A stretch of 64,000 nt of DNA from Liolophura sinensis (Eukaryota > Mollusca > Polyplacophora > Chitonida > Chitonidae): NCBI RefSeq assembly GCF_032854445.1, contig NC_088303.1, positions 2,301,501-2,365,500 on the forward strand, given 5' to 3'. Under the pieces are notes generated by a model that saw only the letters and a program-made list of their open reading frames with translations, was not told the origin of the DNA and did no database searches. Position numbers and translations under genes: made by a program. This document shows, piece after piece, positions 33,561 to 45,699 of this stretch. Numbering within the stretch: the stretch's first letter is position 1; each line of letters opens with the position of its first letter.

Positions 33561-34130
33561 TTGGATGACAAGATGGCACAGCTAAGCACAGCTGTGTCAG
33601 ACCTAGTTTTGGCTGTGACAGCCTTCAGTGTCAGCTTACTAACTTTGTCTTCAAATTCTCTCTTTTCTCTGGGAATGAGCCTTCAAGGATTGGCTGCTTC
33701 TGTTGGAGTTCTAAAGTTTGGCCAATCACAGCCTTCAGGTTGGGTTGTGAAAGCCCACCACGCCTTGGCATGGATCACTACAGTGGTAGGATTGGCACTA
33801 ATGTCATCTGGGGTTCATTTTAATCAAGGTAGTACTAGACTAGCTCAGGGCCTTTTGATCACAACGGCTGTGTTTACCCTGAGTGTCAAATTCATGGCAG
33901 CAGACACCAAAACCTTACTGACCAAGTCCCTGAGCGGTTTCTCCTTACTGAGCCTACTGTTTCTCTTTGTCATCAACTGGAATATGTTTGGAATCACAGC
34001 CTGTGCATTGTATATTCTGTCAGGCTCAGCTGTTGGGTCCTCCGGCTACTGGAGTGGGATCCCTAGAGTGGACATTCTTCATTATGGACTGGCACTGGGA
34101 AATTTGTCTTTTCAGTGGGCTTCGTTGTGA
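33561..34130 (+). CDS. Multi-pass membrane protein of unknown function, 189 aa
   Basis: An uninterrupted frame begins MDDKMAQLSTAVSDLVLAVT. About six hydrophobic segments are visible by eye, roughly at residues 10-30, 36-52, 68-88, 92-110, 125-145 and 146-160. A conserved-looking HHALAWITTVVGLALMSSG lies after the second, and the tail is HYGLALGNLSFQWASL. There is no signal peptide and no catalytic motif. An acceptor-like TTTTTCTTTCAG ends at 33546, 14 bp before the ATG, so a non-coding 5' exon is likely upstream. A + strand 3' UTR could run to an AATAAA at about 35190. An in-frame MAQL at 33573 is an alternative start. The frame is far longer and more GC-rich than chance frames nearby. I do not recognise the family. 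Confidence 0.75.
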   Translation: MDDKMAQLSTAVSDLVLAVTAFSVSLLTLSSNSLFSLGMSLQGLAASVGVLKFGQSQPSGWVVKAHHALAWITTVVGLALMSSGVHFNQGSTRLAQGLLITTAVFTLSVKFMAADTKTLLTKSLSGFSLLSLLFLFVINWNMFGITACALYILSGSAVGSSGYWSGIPRVDILHYGLALGNLSFQWASL

Positions 34131-35499
34131 TTGTATTGTTAGTCACAAGATACATCCATGTATATGTGTGTGATCAGTCCTAACACCGATCATTTTTACT
34201 TGACATACACATACAGGATGCTTGGGTTAAAATCATTATGTATTGTATTGCTAGTCACTTTGTTAAAACTTTGAAGATGATATGATTATACCTTAGTAAA
34301 ATACCCATGTGGAATATTCTGTTTGTATGCTGATCATTTTACTAAATATGTACAGTATGTTTTGATGAAAATGGTTAACCTCTATTTTTGCATTATGAAG
34401 TCAGTTACGAGTATTTGATTATGTAAAGTACCCCCCAAAAGAACTTTTTAACTAAAATACTGGGGCATGAGTTTCTTTATTTGTCATAGAAACATAGTCT
34501 TTGTTTTAAAGTTCCTTTTCATGTATCCTTAAAGATCATTCAGACATCATCTTTAATCACTAGGACACTCAAAGATCAGGTTCAAAACCGGCATTGGACA
34601 CTAAATTCTCACTGCATGAGGGGCCTTGATTACACCCATTGATCGAGGACTCTCAAAGGGTGATTTATACAGTCTTATGTTCACTCAAGATTACCTCTAT
34701 TCAAACAATAATGTATGGTGTACTTATCTGTGTGTCAGATGTGTGAAATTGTCATTGACTTGCCAAAGGTTGAAGATTTTCTACAGTTTTCTCAACCCAT
34801 AAAACTGATCGCCGTCATTTAAGCGAACTATTTTTGAGCTTGGTATTAGGATGACAATCTAATGAATAAATAAATACAAACATCAGCAGTTCCCAACTTC
34901 ATGTTCACAAGTTTGATCCTAGCCATTTGTGTATTGAATGATGCATTGATTTTAAGCTAAAAAGTTCAGCTTCGCAGCTTCGTTCAGATGAATTCATCCA
35001 ATCACAGATCTGAATAGTTGTACATCTACATTCTTGTTCTACCTGAACTGTTATGGCTCTCAGAATTCCCAATGAAGTTTACATAAGGTTATATTTTTTC
35101 TTCACTTTTCAGAATATAGATGTTTTTATTTGTACCATGGCATCAAAATGTATCTCTGATGTCAAAGCAAATACATTACATGTATTTTTGTAATAAATTT
35201 GTTGTATGCTAAATTTTCCTTGCTGTTCTTTTAATACTGTTTTATTTTACAATGCTTACAAGCTTGATATTTAAGCCAGCCACCTCTCCATTTGCCGTTC
35301 ACAGTTATACCACTATATTATGAAGGGAATTCATCCAAGCCCCCAGGGAACCCCATTGGAACTTGTACAACCCATCATATTACATTTCTTTGATGTCCTT
35401 TAATTAAAAATCAAGGCACTTTTGTAGAGAATTAATGAATCAGTGTTGCCATATTTGGTATGACTTAAATCTGCAGAAACTGATTCTTTCTGGTTTCCA
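34131..35499. other. 3' UTR or intergenic
   Basis: No frames of note. AATAAA-like signals occur at about 34863 and 35191. This is probably the 3' UTR of the upstream membrane-protein gene followed by spacer. Confidence 0.4.
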
Positions 35500-35502
35500 C
35501 GC

Positions 35503-35576
35503 CAAAAGGGCCTTTAAGTGAAGTATATTGTATTCTTGAGTACAGCATGAAATGCCAATCACATAAATAAATATTA
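35503..35576 (+). mobile_element. SINE family 1, 3' end remnant
   Basis: aagtgaagtatattgtattc, ttgagtacagc and gccaatcacataaataaata resemble the family tail. Confidence 0.6.
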
Positions 35577-35689
35577 ATACGTAAATTTAAAGGGGGTTAA
35601 TTCAGGACTATGTAGGAGGACAGATTGACCTTCCATTACAAGGCTATTAGCAGTAACCAAGCTGCAGTGTTAATCATTGTTGGGTTTAG

Positions 35690-36980
35690 CCATCAAATGT
35701 CACATGTAAGATTTATTTATTTATGCTTTATGTTTTACGCTGTACTCAAGAATATTTCACTTATACGATGGCGGCCAGGAGGAAACTGGGCACAGCCCGG
35801 GGGAAACCCACGACCATCCGCAAGTTGCTGCAAACCTTCCCACGTACGGTCGGAGAGGAAGCCAGCATGAGCTGGACTTAAACTCACAGCGACCGCATTG
35901 GTGAGAGGCTCCTGGGTCATTGCGCTGTGCTAGCGCGCTAACCGACTGAGCCACGGAGGCCCCTCACATGTAAGAGATTTCCGCTTCTACATTGCACTTG
36001 GTCAGCCATCAAATGTCACAGGTAAGAGATTACCACATCTACAGTGCATGTGGTTAGCCATCAGATGTCGCATGTCAGATTACCACATCTACAGTGCATG
36101 TGGTCAGCCATCAAATGTCACATGTAAGAGATTACCGCTTCTACATTGCACTTGGTCAGCCATCAAATGTCACATGTAAAAGATTATCGCTCCTACAGTG
36201 CACGTGGTTAGCCATCATATGTCACATGTAAGAGATTACCGCTTCTACAGTGCACATGGTTAGCCATCAAACGTCACATGTAAGAGATTACCACACCTAC
36301 AGTGCACGTGGTTAGCCATCAAATGTCACGTAAGAGACTACCACTTCTACAGTGCACGTGGTTAGCCATCAGATGTCACGTAAGAGACTACCACTTCAAC
36401 AGTGCACGTGGTTAGCCATCAAATGTCACATGTAAGAGACTACCACTTCTACATTGCACGTGGTTAGCCATCAGATGTCACGTGTAAGAGATTACCACTT
36501 CTACAGTGCACCTGGTTAGCCATCAAATGTCACATGTAAGAGATTACCACTTCTACAGTGCACCTGGTTAGCCATCAAACTTCACACGTAAGAGATCACC
36601 ACTTCTACAGTGCATATGGTTAGCCATCAGATGTCACGTGTAAGAGATTACCACTTCTACAGTGCACATGGTTAGCCATCAGATGTCACGTGTAAGAGAT
36701 TATCACTTCTACAGCACAAGTGGTTAGCCATCAGATGTCACGTGTAAGAGATTACCACTTCTACAGTGCACATGGTTCACCATCAAATGTCACATGTAAG
36801 AGATTATCACTTCTACAGCGCAAGTGGTTAGCCATCAGATGACACGTCAGATTACCGCTTCTACATTGCACTTGGTCAGCCATCAAATGTCATGTAAAAG
36901 ATTATCGCTCCTACAGTGCACATGTTCAGCTGTCAAATGTCACACGTAAGAGATTACCACATCAACAGCACACGTGGTTT
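35690..36980. repeat. 52-bp tandem repeat, about 20 copies, split by a SINE
   Basis: Units contain gttagccatcaaatgtcaca, gtaagagattaccacttcta and cagtgcacgtg with a 52-bp period. Some units lack gt or ta. The first unit at 35690-35711 is separated from the rest by the SINE at 35712-35963. Confidence 0.93.
35712..35963 (-). mobile_element. Full-length tRNA-derived SINE (family 1) with 12-bp target duplication
   Basis: Read on the minus strand: ggggcctccgtggctcagtc with A box tggctcagtcggtt, B-box region gtgagtttaagtcc, the conserved middle catgctggcttcctctccg, the 3' block gaaatattcttgagtacagc and an AT-rich tail. tcacatgtaaga flanks it at 35700-35711 and 35964-35975. It landed inside a 52-bp repeat unit. 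Confidence 0.93.
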
Positions 36981-38241
36981 ATACATCATTCTGAGATCTA
37001 TATTGCTTTAACTGCACACACTTGGCCTGAACTGATAATATCCCAGCTTCCTTTCAGCCATATTCAACATTCAACATTCAACCAGAACTTTTGCCAGTGA
37101 AGTACATGTTTCAAATTTAAAACAGAACATGATAGTATGTAGTGAAACTTGTAACCTTGTCTAAATAAAGACCTACCAATGACTGTTGCTCATTAACTAA
37201 ACAATATTAAACCCTCTCTCTGGTTGAAATGTCACTTTGGCTATCTGCCAGAACAGCAATTATAGCAACTGACATGTAAATGTGTACATAAGTTCAACTG
37301 CAACACCTTCAATTTTCATAATTTTATCTTTTTTTTTTAATTTTTTTAATTTTAATTTTTTAATTGAAAATATTTCATTAATTGTCATTAATATTAATGT
37401 TTATAATTACCGATATATAATGTTGTTTGGAAAGTGTCAATAAAGCCACACTGAATTACCTCCCTTGAGGTCACTCACTGGTTTAAAAGATGTGTTTTTT
37501 GGAGTAAACTGTGGTTAGGTGGGACCTTAGTGTTATATTACTAATGACAAGTTTCGGAGCCAAAGAGGGATAAACTAGTTGAAGACCAATCTGTAACTCT
37601 AATTTTGTAAACTTAGCTGGAAAACCTAGGAATACATCATCTATTTTTTTAATCAATTTGGAGGTAATTTTAAAATCCTGATCTTAATTAAAAACAATAG
37701 ATAGCTTCGCCAAACTCTTTTAAGCTGAAAAACATGGAATTCATTCAAGGTATGTCGACATCTGCGACTCTCAATGGTCGATATAACGTTTTTTTTTGCC
37801 TAGACAATATTTGTCTGTCCTGACATAAGGTACATACCGCATATTTTAACAGGCGAAATCCCACTTCTCATAATCCGACTCCTCAAGATCTAATCTCACG
37901 TTACATCATAGTTGCTGTCGGGTAAAAAGGGAGGTAATTCAGAGCAGGCCTACTGCTTGACCTTCTATGCTTTCAGAATGTGGCAACATCATGGGTGGTG
38001 TCCGTCATAAATGTTTGCAAACACCATTTTTGTGACGTCGTTAACGGTCAGTTGAATGTACCAGGGGTGCTTTGACGTCACTACGTTTCAAGGTGATCAA
38101 GCCTTGGAGGAAATTACATAAGCTACAAATGCATACATGTATACAAAACAGTTAGCTAATGTAATCACAGAATACTATTTACTTGGAAAGCTTAGTTCAT
38201 CAAAACATTTTGCAGTTCACATTAAACTATTCTTTACAGTG
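36981..38241. other. No gene seen
   Basis: AT-rich; poly(T)/(A)-rich stretch at 37328-37400. No frames of note. Confidence 0.5.
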
Positions 38242-38450
38242 ATTTATTTATTTCATCGGTGTATTATTCTGTACTGAAGAACACGCCTACATGTATTACA
38301 CTTATACGACAACGGCCAGCATTATTGTGGAAGGAGACCGACGGGAAGCCCATGACCATGCGCAGGTAGCTGGCAGACCTTCCCATGTATGACTGGAGAT
38401 TAGGCAGTATGAGCTGGAGCAGAACTTATTGCAACCGCACTGGGATGCTA
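38242..38450 (-). mobile_element. SINE family 1, diverged copy
   Basis: On the minus strand it keeps the gctcatactgcc, gggaaggtctgccagctacc and ttatacaatgg-like 3' blocks and an aaataaataaa tail with many changes. It is an older copy than 38815-39089. Confidence 0.7.
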
Positions 38451-38814
38451 ATCTTTACATACGATACATCTGAATAACACACATTATCAACTTGTGCTTC
38501 CATTATGAATGAACTACTTTCAGGTCAGCTATGAGACAATATGACCAGAACCTAGGAAATAAATGTACATTAAGCCAGTCACTGCAAGGATAACCACTGG
38601 CTCCTTGTCATATGCAACAGCGCTTGTTTTAGCAAAAAAATGGGGGACTAGAAGTCCCCTTTCATGTGACCTCATCCAGTGCTGACTTACAGCATACCAT
38701 GTAACCCATTCCAGCAAAATTTATCTTGTATCTGACTTCTTTAATGTCACGTCACAAACATGTTCTTGTCACAGAAGATAAATGAAATTACATGAAAACT
38801 ATCAAGGATATTTG

Positions 38815-39089
38815 GACGGGGCCTCTGTGGCTCAGTCGGTTACCGCGCTAGCGCAGCGTAATGACCCAGGAGCCTCTCACCAATACGGTCGCTGTGAGTT
38901 CAAGTCCAACACATGCTGGCTTCCTCTCCGGCCGTAAGTGGGAAGGTCTGCCAGCAACCTGCGGATGGTCGTGGGTTTCACCCGGGCTGTGCCCGGTTTC
39001 CACCCACCATAATGCTGGCCGCCGTCGTATAAGTGAAATATTCTTGGGTACGGCGTAAAACACCAATCAAAAAAAAAAAAAAAAAAAAA
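38815..39089 (+). mobile_element. Full-length SINE (family 1) with 14-bp target duplication
   Basis: The head is ggggcctctgtggctcagtc (A box tggctcagtcggtt) and the B-box-like element is gtgagttcaagtcc. The family body follows, ending in a long poly(A). atcaaggatatttg occurs directly before (38801-38814) and after (39090-39103) the element. It is the best reference copy in the window. Confidence 0.95.
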
Positions 39090-39103
39090 ATCAAGGATAT
39101 TTG

Positions 39104-40044
39104 CTCTGAGAACACTTCAGTTATATGGTACCCATTATTGAAATTAAATCACATAATAAAACGAAACTCTTTATTGAGATCTATTCATATACTGGTAATC
39201 TCAAACATTCAGTTCAGTTTGAGTTAGAACCTTAGTAGCTCATTAAGATGGCTTGGTGATTGGATGACTTGAGCTCTGATAAAGCTCTTATATGGTCAAC
39301 TAATGCCACACAAATGTGTATAAATTTCTGGTATTTTTTTTAAATAGTCAAATGTGATGACATTGACACTAGCAAGGCCCTGTATTGCAAATAACAAACA
39401 AGGTCATCCAAAAATATTATATACCCACAGTCAACAGAAATAAAAAAAGAAGACACAAAACTGATCAGACAATGCGTGACCATATTCTGTGCAACAAGTG
39501 AAGATTTTCGTGAGTGCACCTGATGTACTGCACCAGATTTACAGACATCATTCATGTTAACACAGGTTTAAGTCGACAAAAATCATTTATTACCGGTATT
39601 GAACAGCCAAGCAGTCACTCTAATATTATGCAAACTAATAAATAAATATTTCCAAACATGTAAGTAACACCACAGTTGATATGCCAAATGATTTCAGTAA
39701 CATTGACATGTAATGCCACATATCCAGCCCCCAGACACAAAACAGGAGGCCTAGGTTATGTCAGTCCTTATATAACAAAAGCTATTTGCTGCAAAAATAA
39801 TTTTTGTTTACACTGAGTAAATGCTTCATGTCGACAGCAATGAAGCTTAATATCTAATGGCCTATCTCACTGGGCAGCATACAAGTACCCTTGGATTTGC
39901 TCTTTGGTGAATTGAGCTGAAACTCTTTCATAGCCTTTCAAGATATAAATTCTGAGGAAGGTATCACAAAGCATCATGTCATTTTGCAAATAGCTCACTT
40001 TCTTTTGACATTTGGACTGCTTGAACTACTACAGTTATCTTTTT
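39104..40044. other. No gene seen
   Basis: AT-rich, short frames only. Confidence 0.45.
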
Positions 40045-40275
40045 GCTTTGTGCGTAATGATGAAGAATATTTCTCTTATGTGACAGCTATTCAAGTTAAC
40101 TGTCAGATTACACCCGGTCTTGAGCCAAGCCTGGGGGAAACTGAGTGGAGCCAGAAACTCTGTTGAGCCAGAAACTGCGTTGAGCCAGAGACTGAGTGCA
40201 GCCAGAAACTGCGTTGAGCCAGAAAGAGTGCAGCCAGAAAGTGAGTTGAGCCAGAAACTGCATTGAGCCAGCAGG
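40045..40275 (-). repeat. SINE remnant joined to a 17-21 bp tandem repeat
   Basis: 40058-40085 (gaagaatatttctcttatgt) matches the reverse complement of the SINE family 1 tail. From about 40143 to 40275 the motif gagccagaaactg recurs about eight times at irregular 13-21 bp spacing. Confidence 0.6.
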
Positions 40276-41706
40276 ATATGAATCTGAGCCTGCAAACTCA
40301 ATAGTGACAGTTATGAAACTTTCTGTCAGGAGCCTACTATGTAACGTGACAATACACATAAAATAATAACTAACTTTTGTTGATAATAATTTAGCGCTCA
40401 CTGTCTCCAGAGACACAAATGATTTTCTCCCTCATTCGTCTACTCTAAATTACTTACTGTGTGATTTTTTTCAGAGGCCTATGTTATAGTCAGTGCAATA
40501 CAAACTAGTTGCTTAACATTTCTAACAGGTCACATGATACAGACTTGATGAAAGAGTTTGGCCTCGCAACTTTTCTGGTCCCCCTCATCTCCAGACCTAC
40601 CTGTTCTATAATCATAGTTATATCATTTTTTAAGGCCTTGCAAACTTTTGGCGCCAAGGACATGCAGGATCTCAGATGTACAAGAAAATAGACGGGCTTG
40701 CATGTAACCAAGGATGTTTTACTTTAAGCAGTATGGTTTCTCTTTGACACCGCCCATGGTACTGAAAAATGATTTGTATGCCATGACGAACTACGGCGAA
40801 AGAAAACGTTTATGTAGTACCATGTGCAATCAATGGGAATCCACATGATTTTCGCTTAACAAGTGGCAATTTTAATCAAACTTTTATGGGAACATGTTTA
40901 GTTTTCCCTCCAGAAATGGCTCCAAACTCACGTTATGTATATTTCCGAAGAAACACATTGCAATGATCAGGTGTTTTACATACAAGTAAGTGGCCCCAGT
41001 TTTGAAACAGCTTTAAGAACTTGGCTCCTTTAAAGGATAATAATAAACAACAAATAGCCAATTTACTCTTCATAATCACTATATGACTGTTGTCAAGGTT
41101 TTACCAGTAGGGTAGTATCTGCCCACTGGAATGTAAACAATTCTCAGCACTCAGTCTACAACACAACAAAGTACATATACGTGCACCTGGCACAGGTAAA
41201 CCTTGTGTATATACAGTATGTACAGGTGCCCAGGTACACATCCAAAAGGTGCAAACATTAATGGTCTTGGTATACCATCCTTAAAAATAGCTTCACAAGC
41301 AATGAATCCAATACATCAGGTAACAGCTTGGCACAATTGCACTTTTATGGGTTGACCCAGCTAGCCTAGAGTCTGACTCCGCATGTACGTTTCAGCTCCA
41401 CATAATATCCAGCAATGATAAACATTATTCAAAATAACATTGTTCTCTGTGATAAAAGTTTAATATAATCAATGTGCAGTGTAACATGTCTTTTTGTAAC
41501 ATAACACACTTCAAATTTTCACAGTCACCTGTGACAGTACACACTTTCTTTCATGCAGACTGGCATGGCAGCATAACAGTCTCTGTAACCATAAATGATG
41601 CCATCATACTGTCACGACCCAGCCCAGGGTGAGATCACTGACCACTGCCCAATCCTTACTGACCAGTGGCATTTCCTTATAGAAACTGTCATGTGTGCAC
41701 ACAAAG
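40276..41706. other. Downstream of NEURL2; no firm gene
   Basis: The only notable item is a minus-strand open segment at 40601-40670 ending in CAG|GTAGGT, with a 60-codon + frame over the same bases. Neither is called. Confidence 0.4.
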
Positions 41707-41822
41707 TCAGGCCTCCCAACACAAGTATTCCTTTAGCTTTTTAGGCAGGGGTAGATTAGACACTGACTCTTTCTTTACCAGCCGGAGGACAAGTTCTCTG
41801 CAGGCATTCTGAAGGGAGGTAA
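41707..41822 (-). CDS. NEURL2: NEURL2 coding exon 2 (SOCS box)
   Basis: Acceptor TTTCAG|TT; two bases complete the Val codon begun by exon 1, then 37 codons and TGA at 41707-41709. The leucine and cysteine pattern [14 protein letters not shown] is the elongin-binding BC box. Confidence 0.9.
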
Positions 41823-43921
41823 CTGAAATTAGAACAAAATATTTCAACTCTATAAAACTGGTAACTTCCTATGCATCCTAGGGAAGCCATTTTCAACTCT
41901 ATAATACTGGTGATTTCCTACACATCCTAGGGAAGCCATTTTCATCTCTATAGTACTGGTAATTTCCTATACATCCTAGGGAAGCCATTTTCAACTCTAT
42001 AGTACTGGTAATTTCCTATACATCCTAGGGAAGCCATTTTCAACTCTATAGTACTGGTAATTTCTTATACATCCTAGGGAAGCCATTTTCAACTCTATAA
42101 TACTGGTAATTTCCTATACATCCTAGGGAAGCCATTTCCAACTCTATAGTACTGGTAATTTCCTATACATCCTAGGGAAGCCATTTCCAACTCTATAGTA
42201 CTGGTAATTTCCTATACATCCTAGGGAGGCCATTTTCAACTCTATAGTACTGGTAATTTCCTATACATCCTAGGGAGGCCATTTTCAACTCAATAGTACT
42301 GGTAATTTCCTATACATCCTAGGGAGGCCATTTTCAACTCTATAGTACTGGTAATTTCCTATACATCCTAGGGAAGCCATTTTCAACTCTATAGTACTGG
42401 TAATTTCCTATACATCCTAGGGAAGCCATTTTCAACTCTATAGTACTGGTAATTTCCTACACATCCTAGGAAAGCCATTTTCAACTCTATAGTACTGGTA
42501 ATTTCCTATACATCCTAGGGAGGCCATTTTCAACTCTATAGTACTGGTAATTTCCTACACATAATAGGAAAGCCATTTTTATCTCAATAGTACTGGTGAC
42601 TTCCTATACATCCTAGGGAAGCCATTTTCAACTCTATAGTACTGGTAATTTCCTATACATAATTGGGAAGCCATTTTCAACTCTATAATACTGGTAATTT
42701 CCTATACATCCTAGGGAAGCCATTTTCAACTCTATAGTACTGGTAATTTCCTATACATCCTAGGGAGGCCATTTTCAACTCTATAATACTGGTAATTTCC
42801 TACACATCCAAGGGAGGCCATTTTCATCTCTTATAGTACTGGTAATTTCCTATTCATCCTAGGGAGGCCATTTTCAACTCTATAGTACTGGTGACTTCTT
42901 ACACATCCTAGGGAAGCTATTATTTCACTTATACATGTACGTCAGTGGTAATTTCTCCAGCTGGAGGAAGCCATTAACAAATTGATACATGCAGATTCAC
43001 CATTAACCAGACACCTGAAAGCTCATAAACCTGGAGTTGAATTCTGGCAAGTGGAATGAAGTGGAAGTACAATTTTATATTTTATAACCCACATTCAGAC
43101 GAAGTAATTTGTTGCACAATGATACAATCTCCTGAAATAACAAGTGCATGTCCTACTTTCATTCATCTGATTAGTCAAATTGAATGGGTTGACTCAACAA
43201 TCATTGTCCCACAATAAAATCAAGACTCACCTCCATATAACTGTATCACTCGCACCTGTTTTGTTGTACCATAAACATCCACAACAGCAAACAAAGGTCC
43301 ATCCTTATAAGGAATATTTCTAGCACATGGTCCCTGGTCCTCGCCATTGATCAGGAAGTGCATTTCTGCCTTCCCATTGACAACTAAATACAAGATACCT
43401 ATTCTACTGCCAATGTCGGTCGGGAGGATATTGCCTTGAGTCCTTCTCACACTGGTAGCACTAAGACTTATATCAGTTGTCTCCCTTGTGCCAGAACCTC
43501 GAACTGGCCCTAGAAGGCTGCGGCTAAAGGAACCCTGGGGTGTCTGTATCAGATCCGTCTCCCCGAGGATGGACTGATAAGGTTCATTCTCGTCCAGCCC
43601 CAGGTCCTCCGCATACACACGGTTATGAGACTTTGTCACAGCAAATATCCACGACTTGCCCATGTTGACCAAATCGGGCAGCGCATACTGGGGTAACTGG
43701 AATTTGTCCTTGGGGTTGAACTGAGTTAGGCCAATTCTGAGATGTCCGCTCCAACCCCTCTCATTCTTCTCTATCTCTACCAAGAATATTTCCCCTGGGT
43801 TCAGAGGCTTTTCGCTGAAGGTGATGGCATGGGCAAAACTGTTCTCTCTGTAGGCGACCATGCTATCATTGGACAGGCGGATGTTCTGGCCATGGTAAGG
43901 GTTGAATTTCGTCAGGGGCAT
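41707..43921 (-). CDS. NEURL2: Neuralized-like protein 2 (NHR domain plus SOCS box)
   Basis: Two coding exons, 43231-43921 and 41707-41822, give 268 aa (human NEURL2 about 285). The NHR domain fills most of exon 1: [11 protein letters not shown] near the N-terminus, [49 protein letters not shown] and a C-terminal [37 protein letters not shown]. The second exon encodes a SOCS box, [12 protein letters not shown] then [11 protein letters not shown]. In vertebrates NEURL2 acts in muscle as a substrate adaptor of an elongin/cullin ubiquitin ligase; the SOCS box recruits elongin BC. The start at 43921 (MPLTKF) lies 11 bases after an acceptor (CTCAACAG), so a non-coding first exon is expected upstream, probably near 46867. 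Splice phase 1 is consistent. No damage seen. Confidence 0.93.
41826..42930. repeat. 49-bp tandem repeat, about 22 copies, in the NEURL2 intron
   Basis: The units contain ccattttcaactctatagta followed by ctggtaatttcctatacatc and ctagggaag, with a 49-bp period. The array begins almost at the acceptor of NEURL2 coding exon 2: first recognisable motifs are about 30 bp into the intron. Confidence 0.95.
43231..43921 (-). CDS. NEURL2: NEURL2 coding exon 1 (NHR domain)
   Basis: 230 codons plus one base, ending TATGGAG|GTGAGT. Reading through the donor would give a false stop three codons later. Confidence 0.92.
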
Positions 43922-44270
43922 CTTTGTAAAACCTGTTGAGGAGAATGTCACCCCCAGTTGCTTAAAAAGTTATCAGTAATGTTTTGATTCTTTACAAGAC
44001 TGATGCTTACAACTTACTACTTGTTCAAAGTGGAGAATTACAAGTACTGTAATATACACACTTTTGTCATCGTGCTAAAAGCTATCCCACGGAAGGAGCC
44101 AAGTTATCACCTTGAGATGTGCAATCCACTTTATACTCACAGAATGACAACATTTAACATCACCAAGTTTGAAAATAATACAAAGTGTTGTTGAGTCATC
44201 ATATAGACAAGAGGTTAAAAATCTAAGCTTCATTTAAAACAGACCTTTTATCAGAATTCCTTGCTGTACA

Positions 44271-44487
44271 CTCATTTTGTACATACAACAAAGTACAAGA
44301 CATAGACAAGGCACTGAGGCATTGCCTACTGTGAATTGCTGTACACTCATTTTGTACATACAACAAAGTACAAGACATAGACAAGGCACTGAGGCATTGC
44401 CTACTGTGAATTGCTGTACACTCATTTTGTACACACAACAAAGTACAAGACATAGACAAGGCACTGAGGCATTGCCTACTGTGAATT
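44271..44487. repeat. 65-bp tandem repeat, 3 nearly identical copies
   Basis: gctgtacactcattttgtac recurs at 44273, 44338 and 44403. The copies differ by one base or so, so the expansion is young. Confidence 0.95.
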
Positions 44488-45699
44488 ACACTAACAGGCT
44501 TCCAAATTTGGGAGTGATTCCACGTTTTCATCTTCACTTAATGGCATAACGAAAATAAAAATTCTTATGACAACATTTTAATAATTGCTGTCACAATACA
44601 TGTACATGTATTGACACTGTCAATAAGACGGTTGTAAGCTATCGAAAACACCTCATTGGTTTATATGGCCCTGATAGTTTGGCCAGTCACTACTTCCACC
44701 ATCTTAGCCAGTAAGGATTCATACTGTGCAAGAGGTTCAATGCAGGTCATATTTTCTGTTGCACTTTGCCACACAGAGAATAAAGTGAGGGTACAATTAT
44801 ACCTACAAGTATAAGTACTTGCCTTGATGTTGCAGCCTATGATCTGCTATACTATAACCACCTTGGTCACCCGTTCTGAATTAGAAATTGAAGGGAGACA
44901 ACTTCGTACAAGGCCATCTCTGTTATATGGGCAGTAACTTCCATCCCATTCTTAGTTTATCAGCGTTCAATGCTCTCCTAACAAATCTCTGTAAACCACA
45001 AAGAAAACTCCACTGAAACATAACAGATCCTTAAATGATACAATTGCCAGAATTTTCTGACATTCTGAAAAGGCTGTTTATGCTGAAAATGAACAAAGCT
45101 GCTGTCATGCATTCAAGTTGTTTGACACAGTATCCAGACAAATAAGTAACAATAAACGACACATAAAAATAGCTCACATATCTGGAAAGGCTTCAAAGCT
45201 CTTCTAAAGTTCTATTTTCCATCGTCAGCAAATAAATAACAGGTCTAAACCTTGTTTGTAAGCTTTAATGGCAACCAGATTCGCTCCTGATCTTGTTTCA
45301 ATGCCACTTTATCACTATGTGGTTGAATCTTGAAATACAGTTGCACACACTACCAGTCATGAGACTGGTGGGCCAGTGCCATCAGTGGCTTCACTTAGCG
45401 TTTAATTTGATGTAAGGCCACCAAAATTGTAGACAAACTGTAGTAAAGCGACCGCGGTCAAGCAGGCAGGCACCTTGAACCAGAAAGATTTGACTCCCTT
45501 TGTATCGCCGATTTGAGCTTCACTGCTATGAAGATTATAATATATCCACTATACTGCAGGAAAGTGCAGCACTGATATGATTAACAGCTTAGTCTTTCAT
45601 TTAAAAAACAACCTGCCTTGTTGCAGAATCCCTCACCTGTCTCTGACATGAAATCCAAAAAACAACAATCATAATACCCTAATTCCTCAACATTTTTGG

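Noticed and set aside
35735-35954. Frames of about 60 codons within SINEs (also 38848-39066, 50381-50595, 959-1160)
   Set aside because: They recur in every SINE copy on either strand and come from the element body.
40509-40691. 60-codon + frame and a minus-strand segment (40601-40670) ending in CAG|GTAGGT
   Set aside because: Both look coding-like but contradict each other and have no partner exon; left uncalled.
44234-44549. Frames of 76-104 codons on both strands
   Set aside because: Products of the three-copy 65-bp repeat.
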